From NCBI RefSeq assembly GCF_002895435.1, contig NZ_POYJ01000015.1, positions 86,447 to 150,446 on the forward strand: a stretch of 64,000 nt of DNA, in the 5' to 3' direction. Each line of letters starts with the position of its first letter. The stretch's first letter is position 1. The stretch is from Aquimarina sediminis (GTDB taxonomy: Bacteria; Bacteroidota; Bacteroidia; Flavobacteriales; Flavobacteriaceae). A program made the position numbers and the translations under genes. The notes under the pieces are model-generated. The model worked only from the letters and a program-made list of their open reading frames with translations, was not told the DNA's origin and ran no database searches. Positions 51,641 through 61,499 of the stretch are shown piece after piece.

Positions 51641-54600
51641 GACTTCTTATTTTTGTAGATGGTAAAGTAAAAAGTTGCTCCTTCCCCAGGAGAAGATTCT
51701 ACCCATATATTTCCTTTATGATTGTTTACGATTCTTTTACAATTAGCCAGACCTATGCCTGTTCCATCATAATCATTTTGCCCATGAAGTCGTTTAAAGA
51801 TTTCAAATATTTTATTGTGATATTTAGGGGCGATACCTATACCGTTATCTTGGATTGAAAACAAAAAATGGGTTCGTTTTTCTTCAAATTCTATATCAAT
51901 TTTGGGTTGACTACTATTCTGATATTTTAGACTGTTAGATATCAGGTTTTGAAATAGCTGACGTATCTGGATCATATCACAGATAATAGTGGGTAATTTC
52001 TTATAGTTAATTATGGCATTACTTTCTTCGATATGCTGCTGAAGGTCTTCTATAATTTCAGAAATGAGTAGGTTTGTATCTACAGGTTGAAAATTTAATG
52101 ATTTGTTATCAAGTTGCGAATAGGCTAGTAAATCATTGGTTAAGGTAATCATACGTTTAGAGGCGTTCTCAATAAATTCTAGATATTGATTGGCGTTGTC
52201 ATCAAAGTCTTTTTGGTATTCATCTTTAAAAAGTTTGGTGAAGCTAGAGATGGTTCTCAAAGGTTCTTTTAGATCATGGCTGGCGAGATAGGCAAAGCGT
52301 TCTAATTCTTCATTAAGTTCTATCATTTTCTTTTCCCCTTTTTTTCTTTCATGAATATCTTTTAAGGTGCCAACTACTTTTTGAATTTTATTTGTAGGAT
52401 TTAGTTGTACTTGTGCACTTATCAAAAACCATTTGTATCCATTTTTATAGGTTTTTAGTTGTAATTCATGTTCAAAACTTTCCCCTTTTTTAATATGATT
52501 ATGTATCTTGTCCTGAAAAGCTTCTGCTTGTTTTGGATGAATCATTTTTATAAGAGAAGAGAAAGTGGGTAATTCTTTTTTTGAGTGATATCCCAAGAGT
52601 TTTAGAAACTCATCAGACCACCAGGCATCATCGGTAGATAGGTTGCTCCATTCCCATAGCCCTGCTCCCGATCCCATAATTGCTAACTGGTATCGTTCCT
52701 GACTTTCTTTTAATTGCAGTTCCATAGCTTTGGCTTTAGTTATAACATTGATTACTCCTAGAATATTTTTTGTTTTTCCTTGATCGTCTGTTTCATTTAG
52801 TTTGTCTGTGCACATTACCCACACATAGTTTCCTTTAGTTTTATGTACTACTCTATATTCAATTTGCAAGACATCTTTTTCTTTAATGGTCTTAAGCTTT
52901 TTGTAATGATTCATTACCATTAAGTAATCATCAGGATGTACAATTTTCTTTAATATTTTTGGGCTCATTTTCTGGATGTCGGCAGAAGTATATCCAGCAG
53001 CTCTCAAAATATCACTGCTGCTATAAATATATTCATGCTTTTGAATATCGTATATGTATATGATAGCAGGGTTTGCATTCATAATATGAGTTAAGAAATC
53101 ATTCAGTTTTTCTTTATCAGAGTAGACTTCTTTTATATTATGAACATTTATAAAATTGACAACGACCCCTTCTATATTATCTTTATGCTGCTTATAAGGA
53201 TATATTTCCATCATAAACCAGTTGCCAAGTGAGTTTTGAACCTCTTTTTTATAAGGCTGCAGTGTTTGTATCACATTTTTTGAGTACATAGCTAGATTTT
53301 CTCCACCGAGCGTACCCGAAAAATGATTAATGGGTCTTCCTATATCTTCTGCACGTAATTGAAAGTGCTCATTTATGGAAGGTGTAAATTTTCTTATCCT
53401 TAATTGTTTATCTAAAAATATGGTTCCAATATTGATGTTTTTTACCAAATTTTCCATATCAGAATTTAATTGAATCAATAATGTGTTTTTTTCCTGCAAC
53501 TCTCCGTTTACGGTATGTAATTCTTCATTTACAGATTGTAGTTCTTCATTAGTACTTTGTAATTCTTCGTTAGTTGCCAGAAGCTCTTCATTGGTCATTT
53601 GCATTTCTTCATTAGAACTTTCCAATTCTTTTATTATAGATTGTAAATCACGCTTAGTTTCATTTAGAGTTTTTTCTAATTCTTCAATATCACTATTTTG
53701 AGATAAATTATTTATTGCAGTAACCGTTTTTTCTTCTTTTTTGGTTTCTTCTAAAAATGTAATAAGAAAAGATTCATAATTAACAGAGGTCATTTTGATA
53801 CGATGTATCAGGATGTTTACTATTCTTAGCATGTTTTTTTCAACAGAAAACTTTACCTGCTTTTTAATCGAATCTATAGAGTCTATAGATAATTTTCGGA
53901 TACTGGTGATGAGTGGAATACGATATTCATTTGGTAGCATTTTTAGTAAATTATTGGAAAAGCCTTCTTCAGGAAAGTTGAGGTAGTTTTTTATTTTTCC
54001 AAAAGCGTGAATGATCTCAAAATTTTTATCAACACTTATGCTTACCGCATCCAACTCATTCATCAATATTTGATTTATTGATTTCTCGATCTTTTCCTCA
54101 AAAGGTTGTTTGGTATATTTTGATTTATCGATCTTGGGATAATTGGTTTGGTCTACTTTCCATTTGTTGATAGTACTGATTTTTTTGGAAATGTTGCTGA
54201 AGTGTTTGATATAGATTTTCCACTTAAAATTTATTTTTTCAAAAAGATTATCCAGTGTGCCAAGGCTTTCAGAGCTTCCTAGAAAAAGGTATCCATCCTG
54301 ATTTAGTACTTTGTGAATTGTAGTTAATACTTGACGTTGAATTGTACTATCCATATAAATCAACATGTTTCTACAGGAGACAAAATCCACTTTATTAAAT
54401 GGAGGGTCTTTTAGTACATTGTGCTTAGAAAAAATGATTTTCTGTCGAACATAAGGACTTACATGGTGGTTATCTTCTTTTTTGATAAAATATTTGGAGA
54501 GTCGTTCTTGAGATAAGCCAGAGTCGATTGTCTTGTAAATGCCTTTTGATGCAATATCGATGGATTTTTGATCAATGTCTGTTGCAAAAATTTTATATTC

Positions 54601-55641
54601 TATGCCTTGAGATGTTGTAGATTCTAAATATTCTTCAAAGAGCATAGCTAAAGAATATGCTTCTTCTCCAGTAGAACAACCTACCACCCATATTTTGATA
54701 ATATTGGTATCATCGGTTTTTTTCTTTATAAGGTTAGGAATTACTTTGTTTTTGATAATGTCGTATGCGTCACTATCTCTAAAAAATGAAGTAATACCGA
54801 TTAGAAATTTATTAACCAGTATATGTTGCTCTTCTATGTTGTTCTCTAAATACTTTATGTAATTTTCTATAGATTGATTTTTGGTTGCTTTTGTTCTTTT
54901 TGTGATCGATCTGGAAAGAGTAGGTTTTTTATAGGAGAAAAAATCGTACTCAATTCCACTTTTCAAAATTTCTAAAATTTTATTGATTGATTTTTGATCT
55001 GGATAATCAATTGGAGAAAAAGGGCGCCCAGATTTTATGTTCTCGATAAATGAAATTAACCTGTTGGGTATTTCGTCAGCTTTTAATACAAAATCACTTA
55101 ACCCATTAGAAATAGCACTTATAGGCATACCATCAAAATTAGAATCTTCAGGGTTTTGTATAAATAGTACTCCTCCTGCTTTTTTTATAGCCATAGCTCC
55201 TTTTGTACCATCAGAACCTGTTCCTGAAAGAATAATACCAATTGCTTTTTCTTGTTGTTCTATAGCAAGTGAACTAAAGAAGATATCTATAGGGAAATTA
55301 ACCTGATCTCTTTGAGAACGAGAGATTAATAAGAGTTTTTTGTCTTGTATGATTATATTTTTGTTTCCCGGAATTAGATAAATATGATCAGGTTCTAATG
55401 TGTTTTCGTCCTTTGCTTCACAGACCGTCATTTTGGTGTGTCGGGATAATAATTCTGGCATAAGACTTTTGTAATTGGGAGACAAATGTTGTATGACAAC
55501 AAATGCATAACCTGTATTAACAGGACATGAATTAAAAAAATCCTGTAATGCATTTAAGCCTCCGGCCGAGCAGCCGATGCCAATAATGTAGGAAGTTTTT
55601 TTATTCGTTCTTTTACGTTTTTGAACTAATTCTTTCTTCAT
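51637..55641 (-). CDS. CheB-CheR-PAS hybrid sensor histidine kinase
   Basis: The 1334-residue cytosolic protein opens with a CheB methylesterase (about 15-200, Ser25 in GCSAGGL, His52 in VIQHLSP, Asp144 in SGTGSDGTKG). A CheR methyltransferase follows (about 215-485, GCSTGEEAYS at 321-330, SCRNMLIYM at 422-430), then a coiled coil with repeated SNEE/TNEE units, then two or three PAS domains (from about 760). A HisKA helix (ASHDLKEPLRTISSF) and HATPase (NLISNSLKYQ, DGTGIGLANCKRIV) end it. It resembles kinases that regulate output by light or redox in soil and marine bacteria. No chemoreceptor is nearby. It is the first gene, the receiver the second. Confidence 0.94.
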   Translation of the reverse strand: MKKELVQKRKRTNKKTSYIIGIGCSAGGLNALQDFFNSCPVNTGYAFVVIQHLSPNYKSLMPELLSRHTKMTVCEAKDENTLEPDHIYLIPGNKNIIIQDKKLLLISRSQRDQVNFPIDIFFSSLAIEQQEKAIGIILSGTGSDGTKGAMAIKKAGGVLFIQNPEDSNFDGMPISAISNGLSDFVLKADEIPNRLISFIENIKSGRPFSPIDYPDQKSINKILEILKSGIEYDFFSYKKPTLSRSITKRTKATKNQSIENYIKYLENNIEEQHILVNKFLIGITSFFRDSDAYDIIKNKVIPNLIKKKTDDTNIIKIWVVGCSTGEEAYSLAMLFEEYLESTTSQGIEYKIFATDIDQKSIDIASKGIYKTIDSGLSQERLSKYFIKKEDNHHVSPYVRQKIIFSKHNVLKDPPFNKVDFVSCRNMLIYMDSTIQRQVLTTIHKVLNQDGYLFLGSSESLGTLDNLFEKINFKWKIYIKHFSNISKKISTINKWKVDQTNYPKIDKSKYTKQPFEEKIEKSINQILMNELDAVSISVDKNFEIIHAFGKIKNYLNFPEEGFSNNLLKMLPNEYRIPLITSIRKLSIDSIDSIKKQVKFSVEKNMLRIVNILIHRIKMTSVNYESFLITFLEETKKEEKTVTAINNLSQNSDIEELEKTLNETKRDLQSIIKELESSNEEMQMTNEELLATNEELQSTNEELQSVNEELHTVNGELQEKNTLLIQLNSDMENLVKNINIGTIFLDKQLRIRKFTPSINEHFQLRAEDIGRPINHFSGTLGGENLAMYSKNVIQTLQPYKKEVQNSLGNWFMMEIYPYKQHKDNIEGVVVNFINVHNIKEVYSDKEKLNDFLTHIMNANPAIIYIYDIQKHEYIYSSSDILRAAGYTSADIQKMSPKILKKIVHPDDYLMVMNHYKKLKTIKEKDVLQIEYRVVHKTKGNYVWVMCTDKLNETDDQGKTKNILGVINVITKAKAMELQLKESQERYQLAIMGSGAGLWEWSNLSTDDAWWSDEFLKLLGYHSKKELPTFSSLIKMIHPKQAEAFQDKIHNHIKKGESFEHELQLKTYKNGYKWFLISAQVQLNPTNKIQKVVGTLKDIHERKKGEKKMIELNEELERFAYLASHDLKEPLRTISSFTKLFKDEYQKDFDDNANQYLEFIENASKRMITLTNDLLAYSQLDNKSLNFQPVDTNLLISEIIEDLQQHIEESNAIINYKKLPTIICDMIQIRQLFQNLISNSLKYQNSSQPKIDIEFEEKRTHFLFSIQDNGIGIAPKYHNKIFEIFKRLHGQNDYDGTGIGLANCKRIVNNHKGNIWVESSPGEGATFYFTIYKNKKS

Positions 55642-56090
55642 ATGTTATGAAATAGATAAATGATGAAAAATAACAGTACAGAAATAAAAGAGGGGGCGTT
55701 TTAATCAAAAGGGTATTTCTAAGATAAAAAAAAACAAGAACAAAAAAAACTTTTTTTGTAAGCTTATTTGTCTGACAGTAAGGTGATTATGGTTAATCCG
55801 TTGTTGGTTTTTTTGATTTTATTTTGTAGAAACCCCTGTGGACATGGGAGTTTTGAGATATTTGTAAAATTATTTATTACTTGTAAAGATTATCATAATT
55901 TTTAACATAAAAAATCACAGATATCAAAATTCTATAGGATTTTGATATCTGTGAGGGATACATCTAGTTTTTTGAAATTTTTACAAGTCGGATAAATTTA
56001 AAACATGACTTGATTCTTATTTTTTTTGAAAATTAGGAATACATAAAATTGTCAAACCGTAGTTTTAAGATCAAGACAGATTAAAAGAGG
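55642..56090. other. Intergenic region between the SNF2 helicase and the kinase
   Basis: About 450 bases with no gene. It holds one long hairpin at 55915-55954 and the promoter area of the CheB/R kinase, in which no clear TAnnTTTG box was found. Confidence 0.5.
55915..55954 (-). terminator. Terminator of the SNF2 helicase gene
   Basis: TCACAGATATCAAAAT and ATTTTGATATCTGTGA form a perfect 16-bp stem with an 8-nt loop, followed on the minus strand by a T-run. It lies 137 bases after the helicase stop. Confidence 0.85.
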
Positions 56091-59087
56091 TTATTTTAGC
56101 AATTCATCTAAATCTTGCTCTATATACTGTGGCATTGTATTGATATCTATTATCTCATCAGACAGTCCTTTTTTCTTTTCCTGAAGTTGTAGTATCTTTT
56201 CTTCAATAGTGTTTTTGGTAATAAATCTGGTAACCATTACATTGTTGGTTTGTCCGATGCGGTGGGATCGGGCAATGGCTTGTTTTTCTATAAATGGATT
56301 CCACCAGGGGTCCAATAGTATTACATAAGATGCTTTTGTGAGATTTAATCCAACACCACCCGCTTTTAGAGAGATAAAAAACAAAGAAACGGCTTCATTT
56401 TTTTGAAACTCATAGACCACGGCTTCTCTATCTGTTCCTTTAGTTTGACCTGTAAGCGTTACATAGCTAATATTTTGTTGCCTGCACCACTCTTGATACA
56501 AATTAAGGTGTGATACGAATGAGCTAAAAATGAGTACTTTTTTGTTTGCCTTGACAAGAGTATCTATATGGCTAGTGACATCTTTAAATTTTCCTGATGG
56601 ATGCTCTGTTTCTTTATCTATAAGTTTAGGATGGTTAACAATTTGGCGCAGTTTAGTAAGTGTATTAATGATATGTATCTTGTTGGTAGAGACCGAATCA
56701 ATCCCTAACAACAAGTTTCGGGCTGCAGATTTTTGAGATTCATATTGTTTTTCTTGCTCAGGGAGCATCTCTGTATATACAACCTGTTCTGATAATTTTG
56801 GGAGATCTTTGGCTACCTGTTCTTTGGTTCTTCTTAGGATAAAAGGGTCGATCAAAGTTTTTAGCTCATTAATACGCTCTTGGTTCTGATGTTTTTCGAT
56901 TGGTGTTTTGAAGTGATCTTTAAAAAATGAGTAACTACCAAGCATTCCTGGATTAATAAACTCCATCTGAGACCAGAGATCTGATAAAGAATTTTCTATG
57001 GGGGTACCACTCAAAGAAATCTTATGAGAGGTGTTGATAGTGTTTATTGCCTTAAAAATTTTAGATTCTTTGTTTTTGATTTGTTGACTCTCATCGGTGA
57101 TGAGGTATGTGAAATTTATCTTTTTTAAGATGTCAATATCTTTTGAAACCGTTGCATAAGTGGTAAGAATAACATCATAGGTTTCTAGATAGGGGGTGAT
57201 TTTTTTACGGTCAGATCCCGTATATTTAACGATATTAAGATGTGATGCGAATTTTAATATCTCTTGTGCCCAGTTAAATACTAAAGAAGAAGGTAGTACA
57301 ATCAGAGCTTTTAGATACGTTTTTACTTCTAAAGGATCGTCAAAGAGATCTAGTCTAACTTTTTTCTCTTCTCCTGTTATTGGCGTTAATTGTTCTTTGG
57401 CAAAAAGCAACATTGCAATGGTTTGTAATGTTTTTCCTAATCCCATATCATCTGCCAGACATGCTCCTAGCTTATGATAATGGTGATTAACCAGCCATTG
57501 CACGCCTTCTTCCTGATATGGACGTAATGTAGCCTTAAGTTTTGATGAAGGTGTGTACTCTTGCTCAGCAACCTCTGAGATATTAATTTCTTCAGGTGGG
57601 ATAAGATCTTTTAAAAGTGTATAATTACTTTTTGCAATGCGCAAATTATCATCTTTTATTTGACCAAAATCAACCAATTTTTTATAACGTGTCATCCACT
57701 CTTGTGGAATCACAAAAACCTGATCATCATCGATAGGAAAAAAACGATTGTTTAGCTTGATGTACTTTACAAATCTCGAAAAAGGAATTTCCTGATCTCC
57801 AATACTAACAATACCCTTGATATCAAACCAATCATTTTCTTGTTGACTGCCAACGTCAATACTATGTGGAGTGATATTGATGATCTTGCCATCTAATTGA
57901 GGCAATTGTATATCAAATCCATCTGCTTCTAATTGGGTTTTATTTGATTTTAACCAGTTTAGAATTTCAAAAGAATCTTTGGATACATTAGTTTCTAGCA
58001 GCAGATTATTGTTTACCTCCAGCCCTTTAGTGGTTAGCAGATTAATAATTTCTTGTTCGGCTTCAGGATTACGTTTGGTTTGAACAATCTGAATTTGATT
58101 ATCGTTTTCGAACAGGACATTTGAAACCGTGGATTTTGAACTGTTGTAATCAAAGAAAACCGAATTATATTCAAAAACTACTTTTGCAACATAGATGTTC
58201 TGGATAAAATCCTGGATAATTTCGATTCCATAGGATGTTACCGTATTATGCGTAATGATATCAAAACCATGAGTTATGACATCTACATTTTTGATAATAG
58301 GTATAATTACTTTCTCTAAATAAATCTTAATATGCTTATGAGCAATGGTGATCTTTTCTTTATCAAAAAAAGGTTTTAACTTATTAGCATTTAGGTTTTC
58401 AATTTGATAGATAGATTTGTCAATAATAATCCATGAAGGTTCATTAAGAAGGATATGGATATTATGATTTTTTGGAATTATCTGTGTTTGATCATTCTTT
58501 AGTGAAAAAGCATACTCAATACCCTCATCGGTTTTGGTAAACTCAAGTATGGGTTGAAGAACATTTTGGCTAATAGACAGCTTATGATTTTCAAATGGAT
58601 CTTTTCTTTGGGCATTATGACAAACCAGATATTGATTTTGGACAGCTAAGGAATAGAAGTCTGATAGTTTTTTACTTATATAAGCAAGTATCACCTCTTT
58701 TACTTTAGGGTCTTTTAATACATCTGAAAAAGTTGAATTTTTTCTCCTTTTTGCTGGAGCAAATTTCTGTTCTAATACGGGGATTTTAAGAGAAGAGCAT
58801 ATGTCTAATAACTGTTCGTGGGGAGTATCCCGAAATACTATTTTATAGCTCTCAATAGTTTGGGGAGTGGCTTGTTTTTCTACATAGCCAAGGCGTTCAT
58901 TTGTTATTGGTACAATATATGCTTCTGGTAAAGAAGGGATTTCTGGGAAATTATTGTCTACAAGATTATAACAGATACAAAATGAATCCATAAAAAAAGC
59001 GAATGGTTTTTTAAAGGTTAGATTTGGTTTTGAGAATGGTGTAGTTCTCTTTTCTTTATTAGTGTAGACAAAGCCGAAGTATATCAA
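56091..59087 (-). CDS. SNF2-family DEAD/DEAH helicase-like ATPase
   Basis: The frame gives 998 residues from 59087; an ATG at 58991 (MDSFCICYNL) is an equally good or better start, as 59087 lies in a hairpin. The N-terminal half (to about 540) is an accessory region of unknown fold. The C-terminal SNF2 ATPase has LRPYQEEGVQWLVNHH, Walker A DDMGLGKTLQ, LPSSLVFNWAQEIL, the DExH-like box ITDESQQIKN, LSGTPIENSLSDLW and the helicase motif VI ARSHRIGQTNNVMVTRFI. Bacterial relatives remodel DNA-bound RNA polymerase, as RapA does, or act in repair or defence. It stands alone between a sugar aminotransferase gene and a terminator. Confidence 0.93.
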   Translation of the reverse strand: MIYFGFVYTNKEKRTTPFSKPNLTFKKPFAFFMDSFCICYNLVDNNFPEIPSLPEAYIVPITNERLGYVEKQATPQTIESYKIVFRDTPHEQLLDICSSLKIPVLEQKFAPAKRRKNSTFSDVLKDPKVKEVILAYISKKLSDFYSLAVQNQYLVCHNAQRKDPFENHKLSISQNVLQPILEFTKTDEGIEYAFSLKNDQTQIIPKNHNIHILLNEPSWIIIDKSIYQIENLNANKLKPFFDKEKITIAHKHIKIYLEKVIIPIIKNVDVITHGFDIITHNTVTSYGIEIIQDFIQNIYVAKVVFEYNSVFFDYNSSKSTVSNVLFENDNQIQIVQTKRNPEAEQEIINLLTTKGLEVNNNLLLETNVSKDSFEILNWLKSNKTQLEADGFDIQLPQLDGKIINITPHSIDVGSQQENDWFDIKGIVSIGDQEIPFSRFVKYIKLNNRFFPIDDDQVFVIPQEWMTRYKKLVDFGQIKDDNLRIAKSNYTLLKDLIPPEEINISEVAEQEYTPSSKLKATLRPYQEEGVQWLVNHHYHKLGACLADDMGLGKTLQTIAMLLFAKEQLTPITGEEKKVRLDLFDDPLEVKTYLKALIVLPSSLVFNWAQEILKFASHLNIVKYTGSDRKKITPYLETYDVILTTYATVSKDIDILKKINFTYLITDESQQIKNKESKIFKAINTINTSHKISLSGTPIENSLSDLWSQMEFINPGMLGSYSFFKDHFKTPIEKHQNQERINELKTLIDPFILRRTKEQVAKDLPKLSEQVVYTEMLPEQEKQYESQKSAARNLLLGIDSVSTNKIHIINTLTKLRQIVNHPKLIDKETEHPSGKFKDVTSHIDTLVKANKKVLIFSSFVSHLNLYQEWCRQQNISYVTLTGQTKGTDREAVVYEFQKNEAVSLFFISLKAGGVGLNLTKASYVILLDPWWNPFIEKQAIARSHRIGQTNNVMVTRFITKNTIEEKILQLQEKKKGLSDEIIDINTMPQYIEQDLDELLK

Positions 59088-59118
59088 AGAAGAGATTCTC
59101 TAATGTGCTTCGGCTTTG
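59069..59118 (-). terminator. Inverted repeat downstream of the aminotransferase gene, overlapping the helicase 5' end
   Basis: CAAAGCCGAAG (59069-59079) and CTTCGGCTTTG (59108-59118) are perfect 11-bp arms with a 28-nt loop, 25 bases after the aminotransferase stop. There is no T-run, so it may be a poor terminator or a control element. The helicase codon at 59087 lies in the loop. Confidence 0.4.
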
Positions 59119-59142
59119 CCTGAAATTATAGTTTTTTACAAT

Positions 59143-60288
59143 TTATACGATAACAGATTTACTTACAAAATCAATAACAGTTTTGGTGATAAAATCAATT
59201 TGTTCATCATCCAACTCTGTGTGCATAGGTAGTGAAATAACTTCTTTTACCAATTGATTAGTTATCGGGAAATCGGCTTCATTATAGCGATCATCCAGAT
59301 ATGCTTTTTGGCTATGCAAAGGGATTGGGTAGTAGACACCACATGGGATTCCATTGTCATTAAGGTGTTTTGCTAACGCGTCTCGATCTACATCAATTAC
59401 TCTAAGGGTGTATTGGTGAAATACATGCGTATCTTCTGTGGCAATAATCTCTGGTGTAATAATATGTTCCTGATCAGTAAAGGCTGCTGTATATTTTTTT
59501 GCAGCTTCTCTTCGAGCAGTATTATAGGCATCCAGATTAGGGAGTTTTGCTCTCAAAACTGCTGCTTGTATAGAGTCTAATCGAGAGTTTACACCTACAA
59601 CATCATGGTGATACCTTTTATACATCCCATGATTTACCACTCCTCTAATGATATGTGCAAGGTCATCATCATTGGTAAAGATAGCTCCACCATCACCATA
59701 ACATCCCAAGTTCTTAGAAGGGAAAAAAGAAGTAGAAGCTACATGCCCTATAGTTCCGGATTTAGAAACACTCCCATCTTTAGAATGATAGTTTCCTCCT
59801 ATACCCTGGGCGTTATCTTCTATAACATACAAATTATGCTCCTTTGCAATTGCCATAATAGCATCCATATTTGCAGACTGTCCAAATAGGTGTACTGGTA
59901 CAATTGCTTTGGTCTTTGGCGTTATTGCTTTTTTTATAGCTTCTGGATCAATATTAAAAGAATCGGGTTCTACATCTACCAATACAGGGGTTAATTGCAA
60001 TAGAGCGATTACTTCTACTGTAGCGGCAAAGGTAAAATCTGCCGTAATTACTTCATCTCCAGGTTGTAAACCCAGTCCCATCATAGCTATTTGCAGTGCA
60101 TCGGTACCATTGGCACATGGGATCACATGTTTTACATCTAAATATTCTTCTAATTCTTTTTGAAAACTATGAACTTCGGGACCGTTAATAAAAGCGGTTG
60201 ATTGTATAACATCAAGAACAGACGAGTCTACACGTTCTTTGATTTGCTCGTATTGACCCTTAAGGTCAACCATTTGTATCTTCTTCAT
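59143..60288 (-). CDS. DegT/DnrJ/EryC1/StrS-family sugar aminotransferase
   Basis: The 381-residue protein starts MKKIQMVDLKGQYEQIKERV. PLP-enzyme signatures are present: VIPCANGTDALQIAMMGLGL, PGDEVITADFTFAATVEVIA, VIEDNAQGIGG, and the PLP Lys in TSFFPSKNLGCYGDGGAIFT. GVNSRLDSIQAAVLRAKLP and NGIPCGVYYPIPLHSQKAY complete the fold. Such enzymes transaminate keto-sugar nucleotides for O-antigen, capsule or modified sugars. There is no gene cluster for polysaccharide synthesis here, so the exact sugar is unknown. It is cytosolic. Confidence 0.92.
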   Translation of the reverse strand: MKKIQMVDLKGQYEQIKERVDSSVLDVIQSTAFINGPEVHSFQKELEEYLDVKHVIPCANGTDALQIAMMGLGLQPGDEVITADFTFAATVEVIALLQLTPVLVDVEPDSFNIDPEAIKKAITPKTKAIVPVHLFGQSANMDAIMAIAKEHNLYVIEDNAQGIGGNYHSKDGSVSKSGTIGHVASTSFFPSKNLGCYGDGGAIFTNDDDLAHIIRGVVNHGMYKRYHHDVVGVNSRLDSIQAAVLRAKLPNLDAYNTARREAAKKYTAAFTDQEHIITPEIIATEDTHVFHQYTLRVIDVDRDALAKHLNDNGIPCGVYYPIPLHSQKAYLDDRYNEADFPITNQLVKEVISLPMHTELDDEQIDFITKTVIDFVSKSVIV

Positions 60289-60498
60289 AAATGTGTGTGT
60301 ATTGTAACCTCACGAAAGTACAAAATATTGAAACGTCTGCCAATGTAATATTCTTTTTATTGCGAGACTGCTAGTTAATTCACCAAAGCTTACTCGGTAA
60401 TGGAGAATAAATGTTCCATGGCTTGCCAGAGGTAGTTTAGTTTTGGAATGAAATATATTTTTGGGCACCATATTGAGGGACTCATTGGAGATCAATAA

Positions 60499-60529
60499 AA
60501 AAGCTTGCTGCATGACGCAGCAAGCTTTT
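60499..60529 (-). terminator. Terminator-like hairpin at the end of the 41-bp array
   Basis: AAAAGCTTGCTGC and GCAGCAAGCTTTT form a perfect 13-bp stem with a 5-nt loop and T-runs on both strands. On the minus strand it ends the DUF6261 transcript. The rest of the gap from 60289 shows no gene. Confidence 0.8.
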
Positions 60530-60540
60530 CTAATATTAGA

Positions 60541-60738
60541 TTTTGTTCCTACCCGGTGCAGGAAGCTTTTTTAACGTTAGATTTTGTTCCTACCCGGTGC
60601 AGGAAGCTTTTTTAACGTTAGATTTTGTTCCTACCTAGTGCAGGAAGTTTTTTTAACGTTAGATTTTGTTCCTACCTGGTGCGGGAAGTTTTTTTGACGT
60701 TAGACTTTGTTCCTACCTGGTGCAAGAAGCTTTTTTGA
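60541..60738. repeat. 41-bp tandem repeat, 4.8 copies
   Basis: Units start at 60541, 60582, 60623, 60664 and 60705 with a period of exactly 41. The first two are identical; later units carry one to six changes. Each contains TTTTGTTCCTACC and GGTGCAGGAAGC, so TTCCT/AGGAA can pair, and then a run of six or seven T. They lie downstream of the DUF6261 gene and look like decayed relatives of a terminator. The upstream hairpin at 60499 shares the AAGCTTTT and TTAGA flanks. Confidence 0.9.
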
Positions 60739-60749
60739 TTTTATAGAGA

Positions 60750-61499
60750 TTACTCTTCTGTAGTGCTGTCACCATCTGTTGTATTATCACTATCTGTACT
60801 GGTTTCTCTTTTTTCGACCAGTATATTATACTGTTCTGTTAGAGTATTGATTTCTTTTATGACAATATCATATTCCTCAGAAGGAGTTAAGGTAGCATGT
60901 GCGACTATATGGTTAATAAGCTCATCATAGCTTTTTTTGGCATTGTCTCTAAGCTCGGTTACGTTGATTTTACTATCCAGGGCATACTCTGTATTACGTT
61001 CCAGATATTTGGTGTTAAATGAGTCATTGGTTTTTTCTAATTCCTTAGCCCATTCTGTAAGATGTAGATTACTCAAGGCAATTTTTAAGTCAGGGTCTGT
61101 AATCCAGTCTTGTGTGAGATTGCGAAGAGTAGTGGTTTCTGTTTGATAATTTTGGCGGGCTATCTTACTACCATATTGATCAATACTATGTAGTAGAAGT
61201 TTGCCGGCATTACTCTTTATCGTATCATGGTGGTAAGTGTATCCTTCTACTGTAGTTCGAATACCGGTAATAGCCAAATCTCTAAGTTTATCCAATGCTT
61301 CTAATTCTTGAGTAATGGTACTACCTAATTGTTTTTTGTAAACATTATCCATGGCTTTTACTTGCTCATTCAATAGCGCGGTTTGAGGTGCAATTTGCAG
61401 AAGCTGTGGATCTCTTTGTACTACTGTTTTTTTAACATCGATTAGATACTGGATGAACTCGCTGTTGCGAAACTTGTAAAATGAAGGTGTAATAAACAT
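60750..61499 (-). CDS. DUF6261 family protein
   Basis: The 249-residue protein is entirely helical, starting MFITPSFYKFRNSEFIQYLI. It includes LLNEQVKAMDNVYKKQLGST and IRTTVEGYTYHHDTIKSNAG, and ends with a disordered Asp/Thr-rich tail (STDSDNTTDGDSTTEE). It matches the DUF6261 pattern of Bacteroidota proteins (family name from memory). There is no signal peptide. No function is known. It is read toward the 41-bp repeat array, which may serve as its transcription end. Confidence 0.75.
   Translation of the reverse strand: MFITPSFYKFRNSEFIQYLIDVKKTVVQRDPQLLQIAPQTALLNEQVKAMDNVYKKQLGSTITQELEALDKLRDLAITGIRTTVEGYTYHHDTIKSNAGKLLLHSIDQYGSKIARQNYQTETTTLRNLTQDWITDPDLKIALSNLHLTEWAKELEKTNDSFNTKYLERNTEYALDSKINVTELRDNAKKSYDELINHIVAHATLTPSEEYDIVIKEINTLTEQYNILVEKRETSTDSDNTTDGDSTTEE

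Noticed and set aside
60310..60513. 67-codon minus-strand frame before the terminator hairpin
   Set aside because: It lies between the aminotransferase start and the array, overlaps the hairpin and has no recognisable protein features.
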